The translations under genes and the position numbers were made by a program. Shown here one piece after another: positions 18,107 through 23,889 of a DNA stretch of 41,551 nucleotides. Source of the stretch: Palsa-948 sp964481195. GTDB lineage: Bacteria > Bacteroidota > Bacteroidia > Palsa-948. The notes below the pieces were generated by a model. It did not search any database. It had not been told where the DNA came from and saw nothing but the letters and a program-made list of their open reading frames with translations. The stretch spans positions 1 to 41,551 of the forward strand of contig CAYZTB010000023.1 in the NCBI GenBank assembly GCA_964481195.1, given 5' to 3'. Position 1 is the stretch's first letter; every line of letters starts with the position of its first letter.

Positions 18107-18135
18107 TTACATAATTAAAGTTAATTGTTATGTAA
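18107..18135. promoter_or_regulatory. 29-bp nested palindrome upstream of the reductase/hydrolase operon
   Basis: TTACATAA (18107-18114) and TTATGTAA (18128-18135) are exact reverse complements, and inside them AATTAA-AG-TTAATT is a second dyad. It lies 77 bp before the reductase start on the minus strand. It has the look of an operator for a dimeric regulator, though AT-rich dyads also arise by chance. Confidence 0.4.
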
Positions 18136-18238
18136 TTCACATATTCACAGGCAAAAGACAAAGACAATTAGAACACGAATAATAAGAAAACACTATTGGC
18201 AACACGGGTTTGGCAAAAAAGCGGGTTCAGTGCTTAAC

Positions 18239-18297
18239 TTAACCACTATGGACTGAAAGTCCATAGGTTAGGGTAAAGAAAGAATGAAATTCTTTCT
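18239..18297 (+). repeat. two GAA-loop hairpins at the left side of the IS200-type unit
   Basis: CTATGGACT-GAA-AGTCCATAG (18246-18266; flanking TAAC/GTTA can extend it past a 2-nt bulge) and AGAAAGAAT-GAA-ATTCTTTCT (18277-18297). Both have 9-bp perfect stems and a GAA loop. Such subterminal hairpins are the sites that Y1 transposases bind. Confidence 0.75.
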
Positions 18298-18314
18298 GCA
18301 GCACGTGAAAACGA

Positions 18315-18322
18315 TAAATTTG
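18315..18322 (+). promoter_or_regulatory. -7 box immediately before the IS200-type transposase
   Basis: TAAATTTG matches TAnnTTTG exactly and lies only 4 bp before the ATG, so a transcript would be nearly leaderless. Confidence 0.45.
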
Positions 18323-18326
18323 CAGA

Positions 18327-18763
18327 ATGGAAAAAAAACAAAGACACAATGGACATACTGTTTCAAGACTTTCTGCTCACATTGTTTGGGTAACGAAATA
18401 TCGATTCAAGGTGCTGGAAGGGGATATAAAAATCAGATGTAGAACATTGATAAAGCAAATTTGTGAAGCCGAAGATATTGCGATATTGGCTGGAGTCGTC
18501 AGCTCAGATCACGTGCATCTACATATCGAGTATCCTCCTCAAAAAAGCTTAAGCGATGTTGTCAAAAGATTGAAAGCAAGAACTTCCAGAAGAATTCAAG
18601 AAGAGTTTCCTCACATCAGTAAAAAATATTGGAGGAGACATTTTTGGGCATTGGATTCGGTGTTTGGAGTACCGGAAATGTTACTGATGAGTTGGTAAAA
18701 CAATATCTCGAACATCATAGAAAACCGGAGAATACTGACAAAGAAAATATTATACTTGAATAA
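18327..18763 (+). pseudogene. IS200/IS605-family Y1 transposase, frameshifted
   Basis: The frame from 18327 gives a normal N-terminal part (SAHIVWVTKYR, HUH motif as DHVHLHIE, KRLKARTSRRIQEEFP, KKYWRRHFWA) but stops at 18698 after the non-family tail LDSVFGVPEM. One base shifted, the DNA reads GFGVWSTGNVTDELVKQYLE then HHRKPENTDKENIILE to a stop at 18761-18763, which is the family C-terminus. The total of 437 nt is one short of a whole number of codons, so one base has been lost near 18652. The missing end carries the helix with the catalytic tyrosine (KQYLEHH), so the truncated product should be inactive. Confidence 0.88.
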
Positions 18764-18776
18764 AACATTTGTAGAA

Positions 18777-18802
18777 ACTGAAAGTCTTGCACTGAAAGTG
18801 CA
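18777..18802 (+). repeat. ACTGAAAGT hairpins on the right side of the IS200-type unit
   Basis: TGCACT-GAA-AGTGCA (18788-18802) is a perfect 6-bp stem with a GAA loop; a further ACTGAAAGT core lies at 18777-18785. The same 9-mer core is in the left hairpin at 18252-18260. Beyond this the interval 18803-18946 holds no gene. Confidence 0.6.
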
Positions 18803-18946
18803 TAATTTAGACTAACGAACTGTAACAATAAACAGTAACGACTGAAACTCGACATCAAAACAGTACGCCAGCTGGTAACATCACCTAAAAAAATGCGGGG
18901 TTTGTGCAAGTTGCAATTTTATTTTTTTAGCGGTATAAATTTATTT

Positions 18947-18972
18947 GGCTAAGTCTTATTTTGAGGTGCTGG
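18947..18972 (+). repeat. outer inverted repeat, left copy
   Basis: 26 bases beginning GGCTAAGTCTTA and ending GAGGTGCTGG. It matches the reverse complement of 19766-19792 with about one insertion and one substitution. Confidence 0.75.
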
Positions 18973-18985
18973 GGAATTTTGCTCC

Positions 18986-19060
18986 CTGTCCCGCTAGGGA
19001 CATAATAACGGTAGAAAATGTTTCCATATCTAAATACAAAAGTGCCGTAGGCACGAAATA
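18986..19060 (+). repeat. inner inverted repeat with two hairpins, left copy
   Basis: Contains TGTCCC-GCTA-GGGACA (18987-19002) and GTGCC-GTA-GGCAC (19042-19054), separated by a spacer with CGGTAGAA. Its reverse complement lines up with 19638-19711 along its length (shared TATTTCGT, CCTACGG, CTACCG, CAG blocks). Confidence 0.75.
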
Positions 19061-19065
19061 ATCTC

Positions 19066-19629
19066 TCAGTATTCTACCGGTTTAAAGATATACTGTTCAT
19101 CATATTCTACACTAAAGGCATCTAAAAATTCCTTGTATTCTTCTATAAATGTTTTTTTCTTGTGATGTTTCTGTTGCCTTTCAATATATTGAATTACCTG
19201 TGGTAGTTGAGATCTGCTGTATGAAAAAGCACCGTATCCTTCCTGCCATGAAAATCTACTACTAATACCGATGCGACATATCTCTTAGTCCAATTACAAA
19301 GGAATATATCGATTGGCATTATGCCATAATTTTGGACTACTTTTAAAAGAGTAATGGTATAACAAATTTTTTATCGTTTATCCATTTTGATGAATTTCCT
19401 TTTATGTCTTGAAGTAAATCGGATAATGCCTGGGTTGGCCTCTTGCCAAATAAAACATGTATGTGGTCAGGCATGCCATTAATGGCAAGCAGTTTGTGAT
19501 GATGATTACCAATAGTGCCTGCAATATATTTGTATAGTTCGTCCCTCCATTGATTTCCTATTAATGCATTCACGGTTTTGAACCGAAAAAAACTGCCTGA
19601 ATGTGTATTTGCGTGTAGGTATTTGCCAT
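19066..19629 (-). pseudogene. IS200-like Y1 transposase of the RAYT type, multiply disrupted
   Basis: Read from 19629 the DNA gives MANTYTQIHIQAVF, then loses frame at seven A's (T's in the sense strand, 19586-19592), resumes as SVQNREC in another frame, shifts again near 19562-19570, and continues LIGNQWRDELYKYIAGTIGN, MPDHIHVLFGKRP (HUH), DIKGNSSKWINDKKFV. About 100 extra bases (19258-19357) then interrupt it. The end is intact in sequence: RFSWQEGYGAFSYSRSQ, then QVIQYIERQQKHH with the expected catalytic Tyr, then a stop at 19066-19068. Three independent lesions show it is dead. Family assignment is firm from the combined fragments. Confidence 0.88.
19258..19357. other. ~100-bp insertion inside the RAYT pseudogene
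   Basis: This interval separates codons that are adjacent in intact homologues (...DKKFV/RFSWQEG...). It contains TAGTCCAA (19286-19293) and its complement TTGGACTA (19332-19339), and a small GGCAT-T-ATGCC palindrome (19315-19325), and has stops in the host frame. It may be a miniature element or local rearrangement; exact ends are uncertain by a few bases. Confidence 0.6.
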
Positions 19630-19637
19630 GTTTATTT

Positions 19638-19711
19638 TATTTCGTCCCTACGGGACTATGATTAATGGATATTTTGACTTCTACCGATATTTTATTCCTA
19701 CGGAACAGATA
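19638..19711 (-). repeat. inner inverted repeat with two hairpins, right copy
   Basis: Contains GTCCC-TAC-GGGAC (19644-19656) and TTCC-TAC-GGAA (19695-19705) with CTACCG between. It is the mirror copy of 18986-19060. Confidence 0.75.
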
Positions 19712-19765
19712 GTACCCTCAATAAATCGGGGTCAAACCAGTTTTAATAACAAAACTAATGCTTTA

Positions 19766-19792
19766 CCAGCACCTCAAATTAAGACTTTAGCC
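19766..19792 (-). repeat. outer inverted repeat, right copy
   Basis: 27 bases beginning CCAGCACCTC and ending GACTTTAGCC; mirror of 18947-18972. Confidence 0.75.
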
Positions 19793-19857
19793 CTCTCAAG
19801 CACGAGGAACGTTAGAAAATAAATTATTTATATCTTGCAGAAAATTTAAATAACATC

Positions 19858-20400
19858 ATGAAAACAAGAAATATATTATTCGCCATTGCAAGTATTGTGC
19901 TTTGCAGCTTTATGTTGCCAGATTGGATGTTGTTCCAAGATGCAGGCAATAACTTTAAAGTAAACATACCTCAAAAACCTACCGAGAGCGAGCAAACGGT
20001 AAATAGCGAGATTGGAGATTTGTATATGAAAATATTTATGCTGGATCAAAGCGAGGCTAAGGATGATAATTTGGTGTATGGGGTTATTTATACAGATTAT
20101 CCTGATTCGCTTGTAAGTTCAGAGTTTGAAAAGGAAAAAGTAAATGGCTTTTTTACCGGTGCTATAGAGGGAGCATCCACTAATATTGAGGGTATCGTGC
20201 TATCACAAGAAGTGGTTAGCTACAAAAAATTCCCGGGCAGGTTGGTTAAAATTCAGTTTGGCGAGGAAAAAATGAATATGTACATGAAAATGTTTTTGGT
20301 AAAAAACAGAGTGTATATATTGCAAGTTATTTGTACTGCTAAAAAAGATAAAAATAAATCCATCAACAAGTTTTTTGATTCTTTTGCGCTGGTTAACTAA
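19858..20400 (+). CDS. exported hypothetical protein
   Basis: 180 residues. N-terminal signal-like segment (about 1-20, ILFAIASIVLCSFMLP). The mature part begins with a pattern WMLFQDAGNNFKVNIPQKPTE, in which a short strand precedes 'F-K-V-x-x-P-x-x-P', then alternating strands and a C-terminal helix (KSINKFFDSFAL). This resembles small Bacteroidota periplasmic proteins that end with '...FFDSFxL', but I cannot name the family. It is followed after 3 bp by the GDCC protein, so the two are probably one operon. Confidence 0.82.
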   Translation: MKTRNILFAIASIVLCSFMLPDWMLFQDAGNNFKVNIPQKPTESEQTVNSEIGDLYMKIFMLDQSEAKDDNLVYGVIYTDYPDSLVSSEFEKEKVNGFFTGAIEGASTNIEGIVLSQEVVSYKKFPGRLVKIQFGEEKMNMYMKMFLVKNRVYILQVICTAKKDKNKSINKFFDSFALVN

Positions 20401-20403
20401 CTA

Positions 20404-20730
20404 ATGATAAAGCTTGTTAAAATAGTTCTGCTTCTTACTTTGTTTATTCAATGCAATAATGCAAATGAATCTAATAAGAATACATCAAGCAGTATAGATA
20501 GTACAGAGGCTTGCTGCAAAAAAGATTCTACACATATGCAAAACCAAATTTCTTCACAATCAGATATCACATGCCCTCATTGTGGTTTTAAAAAAACAGA
20601 AACATTACCCACCGATGTATGTGTTATTAAATACACTTGCCAAAGCTGTAAGAAAGATATTGTGCCTAAAGCAGGAGATTGCTGCGTGTATTGCAGTTAT
20701 GGCACACATAAATGCCCCTCTAAACAGTAA
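20404..20730 (+). CDS. GDCCxxCSxG cysteine-rich protein with an N-terminal export signal
   Basis: 108 residues. The C-terminal half carries CPHCGFKKTETLPTDVC (about 60-76), YTCQSCKKDI, then GDCCVYCSYGTHKCP (about 92-106), the hallmark of a small family of Cys-rich, presumably metal-binding proteins often met near metal resistance genes. Relatives I know of are short and cytoplasmic; here ~55 residues precede it, starting with a hydrophobic segment ending LFIQC (Cys17) that could be a non-standard lipobox, then a Ser/Asn/Asp-rich linker. So this version may be exposed on the periplasmic side. It is 3 bp after the previous gene. Metal binding is inferred from the Cys pairs. Confidence 0.82.
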   Translation: MIKLVKIVLLLTLFIQCNNANESNKNTSSSIDSTEACCKKDSTHMQNQISSQSDITCPHCGFKKTETLPTDVCVIKYTCQSCKKDIVPKAGDCCVYCSYGTHKCPSKQ

Positions 20731-20824
20731 ATCATATTTATTATCCTACCGCCTGTGAACAACTCTGTTCATACTACTTTCAATAAATTAATCTAAGCTG
20801 CTAACAAACTGCAATCTTTGCATC

Positions 20825-22267
20825 ATGTCGCCTACGCTAATTATATCCTGCATTGTTGGCTATTTTGGATTCTTGCTCATCATCGCTTGGTTTACCTCGC
20901 GAGGGGCAAATAATCAATCTTACTTTCTAGCCAACAAATCAGCACCTTGGTTTGCGGTGGCATTTGGTATGATTAGCGATTCCCTATCTGGCGTAACATT
21001 TATATCGGTGCCGGGCTCCGTTAGCACTGCACATTTTTCTTACTTGCAGGTGGTGATGGGTTATTTTGTTGGCTACTTTATTATTGCACAAGTATTACTT
21101 CCACTGTATTATAATAGAAAACTTACTTCTATTTATACCTATCTGCTAGAGCGCTATGGGGAGTTTGCACAAAAAACAGGCTCGTTCTTTTTCTTGTTGT
21201 CCCGCATGCTTGGCGCTGCTGCGCGTTTATATTTAACGGCATCTGTAATTCAGTTATTTGTGTTTGATGCCATGGGCGTTCCGTTTTGGCTATCGGTAAG
21301 CATAATCATCATCCTCATTTTACTTTATACCTACAAAGGAGGCATTAAAACCTTAGTGTGGACGGATACTTTTCAGTCTGCCTTTTTATTGTTAGGCGTT
21401 GTATTATCCATCGCAGCCATTTCGCACGAGCTAGGATTTGGATTTAAAGAAATGGTAAGTGCCGTTTCAAACAGCAACATGACCGAAACTTTTTACTGGG
21501 ATTGGCATAGCAAATCCTTTTTTCCAAAGCAGTTTTTGGGCGGTATATTCATTGCCATTGCCATGACGGGTTTGGATCAAAACATGATGCAGAAAAACTT
21601 ATCAATTAATACTCTAAAAGACTCTCAAAAGAACATGCGCTGGTTTAGTCTGGTTATGGTTATTGTAAATGTGTTCTTCCTATCGCTAGGTGTGTTGCTT
21701 TATGTGTATGCAAATGCTAAAGGCATATCGGTTGATAAAACAGATTTCCTCTTCCCTACTCTTGCACTCAGCCACCTAGGAACTTTTGCCGGAGTAGTAT
21801 TTATTGTAGGCTTAACAGCTGCCACTTTTTCCAGTGCCGATTCGGTACTTACAACACTTACTACTTCCTTTATGATTGACTTTTTAAAGAAAGGCGATAA
21901 GGACGAAAACGAGAATGAAATTAAAAACACCAGACACATGGTGCATGTCGCATTTGCAGTCATTTTACTTGGGGTAATCCTTCTCTTTAGAGCGATGAAT
22001 GAGCAAGCAATTATTGATACCGTACTTATGCTTGCCGGATATACGTATGGACCATTGCTAGGGCTGTTTTTCTTTGGAATATTTTCTAAACGAAATGTGA
22101 AGGATAAGTTAATACCTCTAATTTGCATCTTATCACCTCTGGTTTGTTACCTATTAAACTTATACTCAAAAGAGATATTGGGCGGCTATATTTTTGGCAA
22201 TGAGTTATTAATAGTTAACGGACTTATTACTTGTTTGGGCTTATGGGCTATTCCTAAAAAAATGTAG
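20825..22267 (+). CDS. sodium:solute symporter (SSS family)
   Basis: 480 residues with about 12-13 hydrophobic segments. SSS features: N-terminal YFLANKSAPWFAVAFGMISDSLSGVTFISVPG, the segment LLERYGE, TYKGGIKTLVWTDTFQSAFLLLG, and MTGLDQNMMQKNLSI, then SADSVLTTLTTSFMIDF in the late part that contributes to the sodium site. It imports a solute with Na+ in the inner membrane; the substrate cannot be told from sequence. The chosen ATG is 9 bp after a TAnnTTTG-like box (AATCTTTG). The next gene starts 21 bp after the stop. Confidence 0.92.
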   Translation: MSPTLIISCIVGYFGFLLIIAWFTSRGANNQSYFLANKSAPWFAVAFGMISDSLSGVTFISVPGSVSTAHFSYLQVVMGYFVGYFIIAQVLLPLYYNRKLTSIYTYLLERYGEFAQKTGSFFFLLSRMLGAAARLYLTASVIQLFVFDAMGVPFWLSVSIIIILILLYTYKGGIKTLVWTDTFQSAFLLLGVVLSIAAISHELGFGFKEMVSAVSNSNMTETFYWDWHSKSFFPKQFLGGIFIAIAMTGLDQNMMQKNLSINTLKDSQKNMRWFSLVMVIVNVFFLSLGVLLYVYANAKGISVDKTDFLFPTLALSHLGTFAGVVFIVGLTAATFSSADSVLTTLTTSFMIDFLKKGDKDENENEIKNTRHMVHVAFAVILLGVILLFRAMNEQAIIDTVLMLAGYTYGPLLGLFFFGIFSKRNVKDKLIPLICILSPLVCYLLNLYSKEILGGYIFGNELLIVNGLITCLGLWAIPKKM

Positions 22268-22288
22268 TTTTGGGTTTTATTATATTAT

Positions 22289-22777
22289 ATGAAAATTAAA
22301 ATATTTGTTACCGGAGGCACCTTTGATAAAGAGTATAACGAACTTAACGGGGAGCTTTTTTTCAAAGACACACATCTTTCCGAAATTTTAGCCTTAGGCA
22401 GATCCAGAATTCCTGTTGACATACGCACACTCATGATGATTGACAGTTTAAAGATGACGGATAATGACAGAAACACCATTGCCCAAAACTGCATTCAAGT
22501 GCCAGAAGAAAAGATTGTTATCACACACGGTACAGACACCATGGTAGAAACAGCAACAGTGTTAGCGAGCCAAATAAAAAACAAAACCATTGTGATTACC
22601 GGAGCAATGATTCCGTATAAGTTTGGCAGTTCGGATGGTTTATTCAACCTAGGCTCTGCATTGGCTTTTGTTCAAACGCTACCGGTTGGTATTTACATTG
22701 CAATGAATGGCAGATACTTTAACTGGGATAATGTGCGCAAAAACAAGGAATTAGGCGAGTTTGTAACACTTAAATAG
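22289..22777 (+). CDS. single-domain asparaginase homologue
   Basis: 162 residues, only half the usual ~330 of L-asparaginases. It has the N-terminal-domain motifs: VTGGTFDK (8-15) with the first catalytic Thr, HGTDTMVETA (80-89) with the second Thr and Asp, and VITGAMIPYKFGSSDG. There is no C-terminal domain and no remnant of one downstream (22778-22943 holds only a promoter). Short stand-alone versions of this domain occur widely, so I treat it as intact rather than truncated. Whether it hydrolyses asparagine is uncertain. It follows the symporter gene at 21 bp. Confidence 0.85.
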   Translation: MKIKIFVTGGTFDKEYNELNGELFFKDTHLSEILALGRSRIPVDIRTLMMIDSLKMTDNDRNTIAQNCIQVPEEKIVITHGTDTMVETATVLASQIKNKTIVITGAMIPYKFGSSDGLFNLGSALAFVQTLPVGIYIAMNGRYFNWDNVRKNKELGEFVTLK

Positions 22778-22894
22778 CTCCTTAACTACTACTTATTACT
22801 CTCAATTTCAAACACTTATATTTGCTTTTGTATTTAACAACAGCTTGTTAATTCAAATTAACAATTCCTATAGTAAATCTGCATTAAGATTCAT

Positions 22895-22902
22895 TACATT
22901 TG
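22895..22902 (+). promoter_or_regulatory. -7 promoter box of the T9SS cargo gene
   Basis: TACATTTG, exact match to TAnnTTTG, 41 bp before the ATG at 22944. Confidence 0.5.
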
Positions 22903-22943
22903 CAAACCTTATTTAAAAAACATAATTAATTAAATACAAACAC

Positions 22944-23819
22944 ATGAAAAAAATCTCTACACTTTCTTTGCTAACATTGGGCGCATGTTCAATGATTGCA
23001 ATTACAGCTTCTGCACAACTAATTAACGAAGGCTTTGAAGGTGCTTTCCCACCAAGTGGATGGACAATTGATAATCCTGGTACTGATGGTACTTGGATAC
23101 AAGGGTCTGTTGGAAAATCTGGATCTAAATCAGCATACATCGATATATTTAATTTCCCTGCTGGCGGAACTCAACCAGATGCTTTCATTACGGGTCCAAT
23201 AAACCTTTCATCGGTTACTAGCCCTACTTTTACTTTATACTATGCTTATCAGATGTATTCTGATCCAGCTACGTACACAACTGCTGATGCCTTGAACGTT
23301 TATGTTTCTACTGATGGAGGAACAACTTGGAACTCTGTTTTTAACAAAACAGGAAACGTTTTAGTAACTGCTGCAACACAATTTAACGGATCGGCTGGGT
23401 ATGTTCCAACTTCAAGCGAATGGGTAATGGAAACGGCAAACATTTCTGCTTACGCTTCTGCAACTGCTGCTCTATTTAAAATAGAGTGGGTAAATGATTG
23501 GGAAAACAACCCATACATTGATGATATTATGGTTGCAGGTGCTGCATCTGTAAATGAAACTAACATAGATTCACATGTTTCTGTTTATCCAAATCCTTCA
23601 TCTGGCAATGTTAATGTTGACTTGGCCGTTTTTGATTTAGGTCAAACCAATGTTACCATTTACAATGTGGTGGGCGATGTTATAGAGCAAATAGACTACA
23701 ATGTGATTAATCCAAAGCGTCTGCGTTTTGATTTAGATAACCAACCTAACGGAGTTTACTTTGTAAAAGTAAAAACTAAAACAGGTGTCGCTACCAAAAA
23801 GTTAGTGTTGAACAAGTAA
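22944..23819 (+). CDS. T9SS type A sorting-domain protein with a choice-of-anchor/MAM-like domain
   Basis: 291 residues. Signal peptide 1-24 (SMIAITASAQ). Residues ~25-195 form a jelly-roll-type domain starting INEGFEGAFPPSGWTIDN, a pattern common to 'choice-of-anchor J' domains of Bacteroidota secreted proteins, ending WENNPYIDDIMV. Residues ~208-291 are a canonical type A T9SS sorting domain: VSVYPNPSSGNVNV, VTIYNVVGDVIEQ, NGVYFVKVKTKTG, TKKLVLNK. The protein is therefore expected to be exported by the T9SS and attached to the surface or released. There is no enzyme domain, so it may be a binding or matrix protein. Confidence 0.93.
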   Translation: MKKISTLSLLTLGACSMIAITASAQLINEGFEGAFPPSGWTIDNPGTDGTWIQGSVGKSGSKSAYIDIFNFPAGGTQPDAFITGPINLSSVTSPTFTLYYAYQMYSDPATYTTADALNVYVSTDGGTTWNSVFNKTGNVLVTAATQFNGSAGYVPTSSEWVMETANISAYASATAALFKIEWVNDWENNPYIDDIMVAGAASVNETNIDSHVSVYPNPSSGNVNVDLAVFDLGQTNVTIYNVVGDVIEQIDYNVINPKRLRFDLDNQPNGVYFVKVKTKTGVATKKLVLNK

Positions 23820-23832
23820 TTCTTCATCACTC

Positions 23833-23870
23833 AAAAAAGCCGAATCTTCGAATGAGGATTCGGCTTTTTT
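23833..23870. terminator. bidirectional Rho-independent terminator
   Basis: Perfect 14-bp stem AAAAAAGCCGAATC (23833-23846) with GATTCGGCTTTTTT (23857-23870). It lies between convergent genes and has A and T runs on both sides, so it can serve both. Confidence 0.92.
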
Positions 23871-23889
23871 ATTTATAAAATTCTACTAC

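Larger units (their letters stand above)
18198..18907 (+). mobile_element. decayed IS200/IS605-type unit
   Basis: A broken Y1 transposase gene with subterminal hairpins on both sides. The outer limits are tentative: I set them at two partly similar segments (18198-18233 and 18874-18907) sharing GG-AACA, a run of A's, GCGGG and GTGC in the same order and orientation. IS200/IS605 elements have no terminal inverted repeats and make no target duplications, so ends cannot be fixed by those criteria. Confidence 0.55.
18947..19792 (-). mobile_element. decayed RAYT-type (REP-associated transposase) unit with nested inverted repeats
   Basis: About 846 bp. Outer near-identical inverted repeats (18947-18972 and 19766-19792) and inner ~75-bp inverted repeats with two hairpins each (18986-19060 and 19638-19711) bracket a minus-strand Y1 transposase pseudogene. 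This arrangement of a single transposase gene between paired palindromes is what is known for RAYT/REP systems. Confidence 0.65.

Noticed and set aside
19628..19822. 64-codon frame at the right of the RAYT unit
   Set aside because: It translates the inner and outer hairpin repeats; no sensible protein composition or ribosome-binding site.
21700..22128. 142-codon frame antisense to the symporter
   Set aside because: Fully inside a secure membrane-protein gene; a shadow of its codon pattern.
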